Shown one piece after another: positions 1 to 9,919 of a stretch of 64,000 bases of DNA. Origin of the DNA: Octadecabacter sp. (GTDB lineage: Bacteria > Pseudomonadota > Alphaproteobacteria > Rhodobacterales > Rhodobacteraceae); contig JAPKAD010000001.1 of assembly GCA_028825445.1 (NCBI GenBank), positions 186,001-250,000 on the forward strand, written 5' to 3'. The first letter of the stretch is position 1; every line of letters starts with the position of its first letter. Position numbers and translations under genes: made by a program. The notes beneath the pieces are model-generated. The model searched no databases. It saw only the letters and a list, made by a program, of their open reading frames with translations, and was not told where the DNA came from.

Positions 1-649
1 CTGTAGGAAAGCTGATTTGCATTGATGCTGGTGTGCGTAGTTCTGGAAAATCGGTCATTGGGCGGGCGTGCAACAGCATGAATTCTGGATCCGCTGTAAT
101 GGCGTAAATTGTGGACAAATAATCGGTGTACGTATCAAAGTGGTCTTCGATTATTTGGATTGGCGTTGCGCCAGTACGCAGTCCGCCATAATTTATATAT
201 GGTGTATTGGAAAATTCACTACATTCTAAAAACACGCAACTGAACGTGCCTAGAAGCGCGTCGTTGCGGTAAACTTGAGCGAAAATATCTTCTGTTCTAG
301 CCGCCTTTGTGGTAGGTGTGAAACTCCCCAAAATCTGACCATTTGGTGCATTAATTGAGACATAGGCTTTATTTTGTGCGGCCTTAATAATATTAATATC
401 CCGCACAAAAAGTGGGTCTGGGCCAAGATTAAACAGTACCAGTGCAATATTACCCTGATCCAAATCGATATCCTGTAAAAAATATAAATTTTTGACCTCT
501 GCGACGATGCTTGGTGGGTGTGGCGTGCTTGGGGTTGCAGGTTTTAAGGGATCACTTGAAGATTTTTCAAAGCCACGAACTAGGTGAAAACCCCCAAATG
601 CAATCAGCCCACCAAAAAATATGACACCAATAAATGCTAGCCGTATCAA
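1..649 (-). CDS. Partial CDS (runs off left edge): hypothetical protein with N-terminal membrane anchor
   Basis: Not in ORF track. Reverse-strand frame is open from a TTG at 649 to base 1: MIRLAFIGVIFFGGLIAFGGFHLVRGFEKSSSDPLKPATPSTPHPPSIVAEVKNLYFLQDIDLDQGNIALVLFNLGPDPLFVRDINII... It begins at the 3' end of the upstream glutamine synthetase gene. Confidence 0.7.
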   Translation of the reverse strand, partial: MIRLAFIGVIFFGGLIAFGGFHLVRGFEKSSSDPLKPATPSTPHPPSIVAEVKNLYFLQDIDLDQGNIALVLFNLGPDPLFVRDINIIKAAQNKAYVSINAPNGQILGSFTPTTKAARTEDIFAQVYRNDALLGTFSCVFLECSEFSNTPYINYGGLRTGATPIQIIEDHFDTYTDYLSTIYAITADPEFMLLHARPMTDFPELRTPASMQISFPT

Positions 650-1998
650 ACGTTTAACAATAAGTTTTCACGCTCCCAAGGACTTATAACCTGTAAGAAT
701 TCCTCGTATTCGGTGCGCTTGACTATAGAATAGACACGGGCAAAATCTGGCCCCAGAACTTCATGCATTTCAGCATTTTTGTCAAAAAGTGTCAGTGCTG
801 CATCTAGGCCAGTTGGCAATTCACTGTCTCCCTCATAGGCATCACCATTGAAAATAGCGGCTGGCTTAGACTGATTCTTCATACCTAGGTATCCGCAGGC
901 AAGTGACGCAGCAATGCATAAATAGGGGTTACAATCCATACCTGCGATGCGGTTTTCAATTCGTCGTGCGTTCGGGGATGACAGTGGAACTCGCAACCCC
1001 GTAGTTCGGTTGTCACGTGCCCAGCTGAGGTTTATTGGAGCTGCATGGTCTTTCACGTAGCGACGATAGCTGTTCACATACGGTGCCATTACAGCAATGA
1101 CGCTTGGCAAGTGTTTTTGCAATCCACCAATAAAATGCAAAAAAACTTCAGTTTCTTCGTCGTTTGGTCCAGTGAAGATGTTATTGCCATCTTTGTCGAG
1201 TATCGAGTGATGGATGTGCATCGCTGATCCAGGTTCGTTTTCGATTGGTTTGGCCATGAACGTGGCATAGCAATTGTGCTTTAATGCGGCTTCTTTAAGA
1301 AGACGTTTGAAGAAAAAAACCTCATCCGCGAGCTTGACAGGATTGCCGTGATTGAGGTTAATTTCAAGTTGACCTGCGCCACCTTCTTGCGTGATACCGT
1401 CAATTTCAAACCCTTGGATCTCAGCAAATTCATAGATGTCGTCGATCACAGGTCCGTAATCGTCAACGGCAGTCATGGAATAGGCTTGGCGTGCAGCGGC
1501 AGGGCGACCGGACCGTCCAATCATGGGTTCAATGGGTTTGGCAGGATCAGTGTTGGGCGCAACAAGAAAAAATTCCATTTCTGGTGCCACAACAGGTGTC
1601 CAGCCCTCGGCTTCGTATAAGGCAACTACACGTTTAAGCACATTGCGCGGGCTGAATTGTACTGGATCGCCTTGTTGGTTGAATGCGTCATGAATCACTT
1701 GTAAAGTGCCATCTGCTGCCCAGGGGGCGGCAGTTGCTGTCGAATAATCAGGCTTTAGAATCATGTCGGGTTCTGTGAACCCAGCGTCGCCTGCCGCTTC
1801 GCCCCAACCACCTGTAAGCGTTTGAAAAAAAATAGATTCAGGCAGATGAAACTGCATCATTTTTTCCCATTTTGCTGCCGGAACGGCTTTACCGCGCGCG
1901 ATGCCAGGTAGGTCTGAAATCATGCATTCAACCTCGTCCAGACGGTTAGCATCAAGATATTTGCGTGCTGCTTGTGGAATTTTAGTAGTCCAGCTCAT
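646..1998 (-). CDS. Glutamine synthetase family protein (GlnA/PuuA-like, gamma-glutamyl-amine ligase type)
   Basis: 450 aa; motifs APEMEFFLV, HIHHSI, NRTTGLRVP, RRIENRIAGMDCNPYL typical of the GS catalytic domain. Confidence 0.93.
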   Translation of the reverse strand: MSWTTKIPQAARKYLDANRLDEVECMISDLPGIARGKAVPAAKWEKMMQFHLPESIFFQTLTGGWGEAAGDAGFTEPDMILKPDYSTATAAPWAADGTLQVIHDAFNQQGDPVQFSPRNVLKRVVALYEAEGWTPVVAPEMEFFLVAPNTDPAKPIEPMIGRSGRPAAARQAYSMTAVDDYGPVIDDIYEFAEIQGFEIDGITQEGGAGQLEINLNHGNPVKLADEVFFFKRLLKEAALKHNCYATFMAKPIENEPGSAMHIHHSILDKDGNNIFTGPNDEETEVFLHFIGGLQKHLPSVIAVMAPYVNSYRRYVKDHAAPINLSWARDNRTTGLRVPLSSPNARRIENRIAGMDCNPYLCIAASLACGYLGMKNQSKPAAIFNGDAYEGDSELPTGLDAALTLFDKNAEMHEVLGPDFARVYSIVKRTEYEEFLQVISPWERENLLLNV

Positions 1999-2672
1999 GC
2001 TTTCGTCCCTTTGAAAAACGTGCCTATTTTGACCGCTAGGTACGCATTGTCGACGTTTTTTATGAGGTCTTTTTTAGCAACTTCAATCTGTTCGGGTGGG
2101 ACTGTACCCGCACGCGCAGTGATCAAACCATTAATAAATATGCTGTCAAATTCTGGGTGGGCTTGCACAGTAAAAATGCGATCGTTGTACACCAGCGCTG
2201 CATTTTTACAAAACGCATTTGAGGCAACTGGCGTCGCTTCATTGGGCCTTTGCACCACCTGATCTTGGTGCCATGCGTTCAGATAAATTTGTTCGCCTTG
2301 CCAGTCGTATGTCTGGCGTCCAACGGCCCAACCGCCCTCGTATTTTTCAACTTTACCCCCCAGAGCCTGCGCAATAATTTGATGTCCAAAGCAGATGCCA
2401 ACTAACGGTCGTCCAATACGGTAGATATCGCGGATCAGGGTTTCGAGTGGTGTGATCCACGGTAGTTCTTCGTATGCGCCATGTTTAGATCCAGTAATTA
2501 GCCAACCATCGCAGCTATTAGGCCCGTCGGGGAAGTCGCCATCCACAACTGCGAACGTCTCGAAAGTGAAACCCTGACCATCCAGCAGTCGTTCGAACAA
2601 ATTGTTCACGTCGCCAGTAATAGGACGCAGCTCATCGGGAGCATGTCCAGTCTGTAAAATGCCGATTTTCAT
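1995..2672 (-). CDS. Type 1 glutamine amidotransferase (GMP-synthase GATase-like)
   Basis: 225 aa; G(I)CFGHQIIAQALGG nucleophile motif and AHPEF; 4-bp overlap with downstream GS gene. Confidence 0.9.
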   Translation of the reverse strand: MKIGILQTGHAPDELRPITGDVNNLFERLLDGQGFTFETFAVVDGDFPDGPNSCDGWLITGSKHGAYEELPWITPLETLIRDIYRIGRPLVGICFGHQIIAQALGGKVEKYEGGWAVGRQTYDWQGEQIYLNAWHQDQVVQRPNEATPVASNAFCKNAALVYNDRIFTVQAHPEFDSIFINGLITARAGTVPPEQIEVAKKDLIKNVDNAYLAVKIGTFFKGTKA

Positions 2673-2750
2673 AAAGCACCAGTATTTAAGAATTTAATTG
2701 TATATTAGGCGTTGGCGCGCTGGCACGCAAGCGCATCTAACTTCGGATAT

Positions 2751-4079
2751 TCAGACTGTATCGAGATAAAGGTCAATCTGTTCTTCTGGGCTGAGTTCCG
2801 CAAAAGCCTGCAATTCCTGCCGTTTGGTAGCAACAAGATTATTAATCAATTCGCTGGGGAAAATCCGCGAGATTTGAGGGTCAGTCTCGAATAAATCAAT
2901 AGCATCAGCCCAGTTTCCAGGAAGCTGCGGCAGGCCTTGATCGTAGGCGTTTCCTGTGATTGGTGGAGGAGGCATTTTTGCATCTTCAATGCCGGTCAGG
3001 GCCGCCCCAAGAACAGCAGCTAGCATAAGGTATGGGTTTACATCACCGCCCGCGACTCGGTGTTCTATCCGCCGCGCATTGTGGTTGCCGCCCGGAACAC
3101 GAATGGCGGCTGTGCGATTCTCATATGCCCAACAGATTGATGTTGGCGCATGAGCATTTGGTACAAGGCGATCATAAGAATTGCCATGGGGTGCGAGGAT
3201 TAGTGCTGATGCGGACAGCCCATTCATACAGCCCGCAATGGCGTGGTGCATCACGTCGGTGCCTTCAGGCCCACCATTGTCAAAGATGTTATTGCCATCT
3301 CTGTCTAGTACTGAGAAATGAACATGCATACCGTTACCTGAATATTCGGGGTATGGTTTTGCCATAAATGATGCAGCGAATCCGTGCTGTCGTGCTACAC
3401 CACGCACTAATAGCTTAAAAAGCCAAGTGTCGTCGGCGGCTTTCATGGCGTGGCTGTGGGACAGGTTAATTTCAAACTGCCCAAGGCCAGCCTCCGAAAT
3501 TGCGGTTTCTGCAGGAATGTCCATTGCTTCGGCACCATCATAAAGCGCGGTGAAATAGTTATCGAATGCATCAAGCGCGCGCAGTGACAGAATTTCTGCA
3601 CCGGGGCGGCGTTTGCCTGAGCGTGGGCTAGCCACGACCTGTAAGTCTTTGCCACTGTCATCCACGAGGTAGAATTCCAGTTCTGTACCGCAGATCGGTG
3701 TTAGGCCGCGATCTTTGTAGCGTTTTAACACTGTCGCTAATGCATGGCGCGGATCACCCTCAAAAGCGCGTCCATCTTCGCGGTACATCCACATAGGTAA
3801 GAGTGCTGACGGATTATCAAGCCATGGCATAGGTAAAAACCCACGTTCAGTTGGAAGGCAAACGCCGTCTGGATCGCCTGCTTCAAATACTAGCGGTGAA
3901 TTGTCGATGTCTTCGCCCCAGATATCGAGGTTTAACACGGACAATGGAAAACGCGTTCCATCCTCTTCGATACTCTGTGCGAACCGCGTTGGCATTCGTT
4001 TGCCGCGGGCGACACCATTGAGGTCAGAGGCAGCCAGGCGGATAGTTTTTACATGTGGGTTATCATGAAGCCATGACAT
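2751..4079 (-). CDS. Second glutamine synthetase family protein
   Basis: 442 aa; TELEFYLVD, GMHVHFSVLD, NRTAAIRVPGGNHNARRIEHRVAGGDVNPYL. Confidence 0.93.
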   Translation of the reverse strand: MSWLHDNPHVKTIRLAASDLNGVARGKRMPTRFAQSIEEDGTRFPLSVLNLDIWGEDIDNSPLVFEAGDPDGVCLPTERGFLPMPWLDNPSALLPMWMYREDGRAFEGDPRHALATVLKRYKDRGLTPICGTELEFYLVDDSGKDLQVVASPRSGKRRPGAEILSLRALDAFDNYFTALYDGAEAMDIPAETAISEAGLGQFEINLSHSHAMKAADDTWLFKLLVRGVARQHGFAASFMAKPYPEYSGNGMHVHFSVLDRDGNNIFDNGGPEGTDVMHHAIAGCMNGLSASALILAPHGNSYDRLVPNAHAPTSICWAYENRTAAIRVPGGNHNARRIEHRVAGGDVNPYLMLAAVLGAALTGIEDAKMPPPPITGNAYDQGLPQLPGNWADAIDLFETDPQISRIFPSELINNLVATKRQELQAFAELSPEEQIDLYLDTV

Positions 4080-4085
4080 GGGAGA

Positions 4086-4898
4086 TCACCGGATAATTTG
4101 AGGGCGAAAACGGAATGATGGACGATTGGCATCTTTTGGTAAATGGCTATACAAGCGTTTTGCAATACGGCTCATTATCCCAATGATAACTAACGTCAAA
4201 AGAATGAAATAAAACGCCAAAATTGGGTAAGGGACGAAGGGGTTAAACGTTTTGTCTGCAAAGAAACTTGCATAATAAAGCGCGTCCCCTTTTTGACCCC
4301 AAGCAGGAAAACCACTGAAAAAAACTAGAGTAGTTGAGTGAAACAAAAAGATAGCTTCGTTAGTATAAGCGGGCCATGCAAGACGAAGCATTGTCGGCCA
4401 TATCACGCGACGAAATCTTGACCAACCTGACAAGCCATAGGCGTCAGCGGCTTCGATATCACCTTTGGGGATGGATTGCAGTGCACCGTAGAAAATCTCA
4501 CCGGTATAGGCGGAAGTGTTGAGGAACAGTACGATTAGCGCTCCAAGCCACGCAGCCGTGAACGGGTCAAAAAAGGCATATTGGCCTTTGAGTGAAAGGA
4601 AGAAAAAATAGGCAAAAAAGAATTGGATAAACAGGGGTGACCCGCGAAATATGAAGATAAACCATTCTGATGCTTTTTGAATCACTGGGTTTCGTGCAGC
4701 TTTGCCGAGGGCCACAGCTGTGGCAAGAATGAAACCAGACAAAAGCGCGACAACCCCAAAATATACGTTCCAGATCATGCCTGATCCGATCAGCGTAAAT
4801 TGTTGACACAGGGTAAAATCCTTACGAGGCAGCAGGCGTTCTCCAAATCCAATGGAGCGAAACGCATAGTCGGAAATTGTATCAAGGCATTCTATCAT
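4086..4898 (-). CDS. Amino-acid ABC transporter permease (HisM/GlnP-like)
   Basis: Hydrophobic, NTSAYTGEIFYGALQSIPKGDIEAADAYGLSGWSRFRRVIWPTMLRLAWPAYTNE EAA-loop. Confidence 0.92.
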   Translation of the reverse strand: MIECLDTISDYAFRSIGFGERLLPRKDFTLCQQFTLIGSGMIWNVYFGVVALLSGFILATAVALGKAARNPVIQKASEWFIFIFRGSPLFIQFFFAYFFFLSLKGQYAFFDPFTAAWLGALIVLFLNTSAYTGEIFYGALQSIPKGDIEAADAYGLSGWSRFRRVIWPTMLRLAWPAYTNEAIFLFHSTTLVFFSGFPAWGQKGDALYYASFFADKTFNPFVPYPILAFYFILLTLVIIGIMSRIAKRLYSHLPKDANRPSFRFRPQIIR

Positions 4899-5701
4899 TC
4901 AGCCGTCCTGCGCTGTGCTTCGCCACCCGATGTGGCCTGCCCGCGGGTGAGGCGGATCATGGCGCTGTGAAGGATGATTTCTGAAATTTTTGTGAAAGAG
5001 AGGTAAAATACCAGTAATGTAAGAAAATACCACATGCGCCAATCACCATGCGGGTAGGCAGTAAACTGGGGTGTTTTTGTAGCACCAAGTTCACGGGCCC
5101 AATAAACTATGTCTTCGATGCCAAGCAAGAACAATAGTGGGGTCGCTTTAATTAGCACCATCCACAAATTGCCCAATCCAGGCAGTGCATAGACCCACAT
5201 TTGGGGCACAATAATACGCCAGAATGTTTGGCGACTGGTCATGCCATATGATTCGGCGGTTTCGACCTGCGCGCGTGGTACTGCACGCATGGCACCCAAT
5301 AAGACGTTTGCGGCAAACGCCCCAAAAACAATGGCAAAAGTGAAAATAGCTATGAAAAAGCCGTACGTTTCATGCATCCACTGTGGCGAATTTCCTAATG
5401 GCATTTTTGCTTCCGCACAAACAATGAAATCACTGCCTTGTCGGATGGCATCAGGCCAGTTGGGGCACTTGATCTTGTGACGCAAAAGTTCAATTCCCTG
5501 ATCCAGTGCGATCACAAAGAACAGGAAGAATGCAATATCAGGCACGCCGCGCACTATTGCAATGTAGCCTTTACCGAACCACGATAGTAATAGAATTTTT
5601 GAGCGTGCGGCTATTGCGCCGCCCATGCCGAATGCCATAGCAAGTGGGGCGGTAATGGCGAGAAGCAACAGGACGGTGCCGAATGACACATAGAAACCCA
5701 T
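4895..5701 (-). CDS. Amino-acid ABC transporter permease (HisQ-like)
   Basis: EAA-loop NVLLGAMRAVPRAQVETAESYGMTSRQTFWRIIVPQM. The in-frame sequence upstream of the listed ATG (...SYIFQFCADPNALETTKWLTCYLTTGKH-M) looks coding, so the true N-terminus may lie upstream. Confidence 0.9.
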   Translation of the reverse strand: MGFYVSFGTVLLLLAITAPLAMAFGMGGAIAARSKILLLSWFGKGYIAIVRGVPDIAFFLFFVIALDQGIELLRHKIKCPNWPDAIRQGSDFIVCAEAKMPLGNSPQWMHETYGFFIAIFTFAIVFGAFAANVLLGAMRAVPRAQVETAESYGMTSRQTFWRIIVPQMWVYALPGLGNLWMVLIKATPLLFLLGIEDIVYWARELGATKTPQFTAYPHGDWRMWYFLTLLVFYLSFTKISEIILHSAMIRLTRGQATSGGEAQRRTAE

Positions 5702-5877
5702 ATGCTTGCCTGTGGTCAGGTAGCAGGTGAGCCACTTTGTGGTCTCTAGGGCATTGGGGTCGGCGCAAAACTGGAAGATGTAAGAGCCTCGGCTAAAGGG
5801 TTTGATTTACATTTTTTGTTTAGATGAAATAGTGAGGTGCGCCCCGCTTATGTGGGCAGGGCGCAATTTCGGTAGTA

Positions 5878-6600
5878 TCAGAACTTAGAAGCAACTTCCC
5901 ACTTCTCAATCAAAGTGTTGAGCGAACCGTCATCCTTCATGGACTGAATCGCTGCGTCGAATGTGTCACGTAGTTCGGTGTCACTTTGACGTAAACCCAT
6001 CCCAACACCGCCACCGATTGCTTCTTCGCGTGCAAGTATTACTAGGTCTGATTGACCCTTAAGCGCGGCTACTAGGACGGATTTATCGGCCAGAACCGCA
6101 TCTGCTTCGCCGTTGCGTACGGCCGCGATTGTTTCTTCCAGTGTTGCAAATTCTACAACTGTCCAGCCTTGGTCAGCAATAAACGATGCTTGGATCGTAC
6201 CAGTTTGCGCGGCAACTATTGCGCTTTCAACGTCAAGGCCTGCGTCAAGTACAAGGTAGGATGACGGATCAGCAGGAGTGTAAGGTTGTGTGAAATCGAT
6301 GAGTTCAGCACGCTCTGCCGTAATCGACATGCCAGCAATGATTGTATCGTAGTTTCCGGATGTGAGGTTTGGAATAATGCTGTCCCATTCATTTGTGACC
6401 CATTCGCAAGTCAATTCGGCGCGTGCGCACAGCTCATCACCAAGCTCACGCTCGAAGCCATCAACTTCGCCGGCATCGTTGATAAAGTTCCAAGGAGCAT
6501 ACGCTCCTTCAGTTCCCATGCGTACGACGGAGTGAGCGTCTGCAAGTGCCATTGTGGATGTCAAAGCAACCGCAGCTGTTGCCAGAATAAAGTTTTTCAT
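5878..6600 (-). CDS. Transporter substrate-binding protein (SBP_bac_3 family)
   Basis: Signal peptide MKNFILATAAVALTSTMALA; MGTEGAYAPWNFINDAGEVDGFERELGDELC. Confidence 0.93.
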   Translation of the reverse strand: MKNFILATAAVALTSTMALADAHSVVRMGTEGAYAPWNFINDAGEVDGFERELGDELCARAELTCEWVTNEWDSIIPNLTSGNYDTIIAGMSITAERAELIDFTQPYTPADPSSYLVLDAGLDVESAIVAAQTGTIQASFIADQGWTVVEFATLEETIAAVRNGEADAVLADKSVLVAALKGQSDLVILAREEAIGGGVGMGLRQSDTELRDTFDAAIQSMKDDGSLNTLIEKWEVASKF

Positions 6601-6631
6601 AGGTATCTCCCAGTTTTGATTATCAAGTTAT

Positions 6632-7396
6632 TTAGGTTAGAGCGTTTAAGCTTGGGCAGCGAGCAATCACATCACCTTGGTCACTACCCAACCACCTTAA
6701 ATGAAGACTTCCCAAGGTCCCATCCGTAGATATATCAGCTAATAGCTTATCAATCGCCATAAGCAAGGATGGTGCTTCTTCGGAAATCCCGAGTACTGAG
6801 CCGCCTGAAAAGGTTGGATATCCGCCCAAATCGTAAAAACCACTGTGGCTTTGTGCGATGTCAGCCATGTGTCCTGATCCAAAAACCACATCCACATCAC
6901 CCGCAACTAGTGCATTTAGTGCGGCTACCTCGGTTGGGTATGCGTATACATTACGATCTGCCTGTTCCATGGCTTCTGCAAAAAGTGACTGGTCCAGTGT
7001 TCCAATCCGCGAATTGATAAGGTCAATTTTTTGATTTTTAGCGATGAAATGACCGATGCTATCGCCACGTAAAACATAGGGACAGGTGAAATCTACAAGT
7101 TTATCGCGTTTTAAAGAATAGCCGAATCCACCGGTAACCACGTCGATGTCGCCTCGGGCAAGCGCAGGGAATATATCGCCCATTGGTAGATCAATCCAAA
7201 CGCAGTCATAGCCACCGCGCGTACAAATTTCATTCATCAAGTCTTTATCAAGACCGCTCACGCGTTCAGTTCCAGGGTTGTAAATATAGGGTGGATAATG
7301 TCCACCCGTGGCGATCCGCAGAGTATCTGCTGGCACAGTGCTGGCTAGAAGCGTCAAGAAGACGGTCAACCCTTTAATGTAGAACAAATTCTTCAT
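6632..7396 (-). CDS. Second substrate-binding protein (SBP_bac_3 family)
   Basis: RIATGGHYPPYIYNPGTERVSGLDKDLMNEIC...ALARGDIDVVTGGFGYSLKRDKLVDFTCPY. Confidence 0.88.
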   Translation of the reverse strand: MKNLFYIKGLTVFLTLLASTVPADTLRIATGGHYPPYIYNPGTERVSGLDKDLMNEICTRGGYDCVWIDLPMGDIFPALARGDIDVVTGGFGYSLKRDKLVDFTCPYVLRGDSIGHFIAKNQKIDLINSRIGTLDQSLFAEAMEQADRNVYAYPTEVAALNALVAGDVDVVFGSGHMADIAQSHSGFYDLGGYPTFSGGSVLGISEEAPSLLMAIDKLLADISTDGTLGSLHLRWLGSDQGDVIARCPSLNALT

Positions 7397-8163
7397 GCTG
7401 GAACAGTCGCTGACAAGAACCCACGCAACCGCTCAGATTGTGGATTTACGAATAGCTCTTCGGGAGGGCCTTCTTCTTCAATCAATCCTTGATGCAAGAA
7501 TACAACGTGATTTGAGATTTCACGAGCCATGCGCATGTCATGGGTCACGACCAACATCGTTCGGCCTTCAGATGCCAAGTTTTTGATGACTTTGACGACT
7601 TCTTGTTCCAGTTCGGGGTCTAGTGCTGATGTCGGTTCGTCAAACAGCAGCGCCTTGGGTTCCATGCAAAGAGCACGTGCGATGGCGGCGCGTTGTTGTT
7701 GGCCTCCTGAGAGCATTCCAGGGTAGGCGTCACACTTGTCGCCAATACCTACTTTATCGAGGTACTTGCGTGCCGATTCTGCGACTTCAGCGCGATCCCG
7801 TTTCAACACGGTGACGGGGGCTTCCATTACGTTTTGCAAGATTGTCATGTGCGCCCACAGGTTAAACTGTTGAAACACCATAGAAAGGTTAGTGCGGATG
7901 CGGATCATCTGAGCATGATCCCCAGGATGGCGGCCAAGGCCTTGGCCTTTCCACGTTACAGGTTCGCCGCAGAAAATTACGTCCCCAAGCTGGCTGTTCT
8001 CCAACAGATTGGCACAACGCAAAAGTGTTGATTTGCCAGACCCGGACGACCCAATCAGACTTATCACGTGACCTTGCTGTGCCGATATATCGACACCCTT
8101 CAATACCTCTAGTGCGCCGTAAGCTTTGTGAAGATTACGAATCTCAATGATGGGTCCGTTCAT
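7393..8163 (-). CDS. Amino-acid ABC transporter ATP-binding protein (HisP/GlnQ-like)
   Basis: Walker A GSSGSGKSTLLR, signature LSGGQQQR, Walker B ALLFDEPTSALDPE, H-loop VVTHDMRMA. Confidence 0.95.
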   Translation of the reverse strand: MNGPIIEIRNLHKAYGALEVLKGVDISAQQGHVISLIGSSGSGKSTLLRCANLLENSQLGDVIFCGEPVTWKGQGLGRHPGDHAQMIRIRTNLSMVFQQFNLWAHMTILQNVMEAPVTVLKRDRAEVAESARKYLDKVGIGDKCDAYPGMLSGGQQQRAAIARALCMEPKALLFDEPTSALDPELEQEVVKVIKNLASEGRTMLVVTHDMRMAREISNHVVFLHQGLIEEEGPPEELFVNPQSERLRGFLSATVPA

Positions 8164-8214
8164 GGTGCCTCGTTTAGTTTCTGTTGTGGAGTAAGGCGTA
8201 AATCGGTAGTGGTT

Positions 8215-8956
8215 GCAACGGTGTTGTCAGGGGAAGTCGGTAAGGCGATATTCTAGGTACTGTCTAGCAGCACTGCTAAATTTTGTAATCTTAAAGTTTT
8301 GGCGTAATCTAGCGCAAGCTCTGTAATAGCATTGTGCAAGGCGGCAAGTATTAGCTCGGAATCATTAGTATTGGCTACAACGAATGTCATTTTGGGCGAA
8401 CATTCAGTGTGATCCAGCACGTATAGTTCCTCTGAGCGCGGTTTCTGAGCTTACAACATTAGCTTTGTCACGACGTCAACTGTGGCAAGATCTGCGCGTC
8501 CGTTAAGGAAGGCTAACATGCTTTCGTTATAGGTTTCTGTGCGTAGGTTTATGTGATATTTCAGCATCTTGATGTTTATGGTGGCAAGAGTTGCGCCCCA
8601 GCCAGAATGCGACAAAGCATCATTATAGACAAATCGGACAAGTGTGGCAGTCACAAGACCCCAAGGGGCATTAGCATTAAGTGCCAAAATATCGAATGAT
8701 AATATTTAGCGTGGGTGTCAGGCAGCCCATAATAAGTGCTAGCAATGTGGGTGACACGGTCGAGAAAATTTGTGCGGTAGAGTGGGTCGCAAACCTGATC
8801 GAGCAGCAGGTCATGGTGCCCCTAGCGGGTCAAACGAACTGTTTCGTGGTCCAATTTCTTTGTTCCGTATCCCATAGTATTATGAACAACAGTCTAGAGG
8901 GAGTCATGTGCTGCACTGTTTTCGGGGCGGTCATACATCGGCAAAACAGCGAACAT
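8215..8956 (-). pseudogene. Degraded PhnD-like (phosphate/phosphonate ABC) substrate-binding family protein
   Basis: Frame-hopping reverse translation gives MFAVLPMYDRPENSAAHDSL*.../YGLPDTHAKYYHSIF/ALNANAPWGLV..VYNDALSHSGWGA..../LAFLNGRADLATVDVVT..../ELILAALHNAITEL..., with several stops and frameshifts. Confidence 0.7.
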
Positions 8957-8979
8957 TTCTGTTGCCGTATTTAGGGTCA

Positions 8980-9417
8980 TTAGCCTGACATGACACGCAG
9001 GCGTGCCTTATGACTGTCTTGGTCCGTCACGCCCAGCAGAGGAGCAACCATCCGTAGCATCGCGTCTTCGTGGTTATCGCGCACACCGTCCACCAGAACG
9101 ACGGACCACAATGCCTCAATCACGGCCTCACGGTCCTCGTAGGGAACTGCATCTTTAATAGCGCGTGTAAATCTCACTGTGTCGGGTGCTTCGGTTTCTG
9201 CGATCTCGCACTGGGCTCTCAAAGCAGATGCATTGGCTTCAGATAAACCGTACCGTTGAACCAATACTGCATCGATGTGCGCGATCTCTGCTTGGTCATA
9301 TGACCCATCGGTTCGAGCTAAACGAACCATCAATGCACCTAGAGCTACACGCGCGTCAGCATCGGGAAGTGGAGCGGGGTCAGGCGCTGTTAGGCGCTTA
9401 AATAAATCGGCGAACAT
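8980..9417 (-). CDS. TerB-like / tellurite-resistance-domain protein
   Basis: 145 aa; ALGALMVRLARTDGSYDQAEIAHIDAVLVQRYGL... helical acidic TerB-like pattern. Confidence 0.75.
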   Translation of the reverse strand: MFADLFKRLTAPDPAPLPDADARVALGALMVRLARTDGSYDQAEIAHIDAVLVQRYGLSEANASALRAQCEIAETEAPDTVRFTRAIKDAVPYEDREAVIEALWSVVLVDGVRDNHEDAMLRMVAPLLGVTDQDSHKARLRVMSG

Positions 9418-9919
9418 TTTTTAGGTTCCCTAGTTGAATAGGCCAAGCCTAGATTTTGCGAATAATATTTAGGCGATAGGTGTCACAAACAAAACTGGTG
9501 CTACGTTGCAATGTTAAACATTGCGCTGCAAAGGATACAACCTGCGTTTTAGTGTTACGGCTTGCCCACCGTCATCAAACACCTGCCGCAGCGCACGCAA
9601 CAATTTATTACTAGTTATCTCACATAACAGTATATGGGCCAATTCGCGTGAGTTAAATATTTAACCTCGTTTTTTTACATTCAGCTGGCATGTGCGCGGC
9701 CTCAACAGCATTCAGTTTAGCCAGCAGGATGCTAATTTTTTTTAAAAAATAAGAAATTTCATTATAAGCACCATCAGCTTAATCAACCTGCACTAACAAA
9801 GCATCAAGTGCGCTTCAACTTCTAGTATAAAAGAAAAATCTGTCACAGGCACACTGCGAAGGACAAGTTTTTGTTCACATATTAAATCTTCTTACTCGTG
9901 TTATATATCCCTGCAAGCT

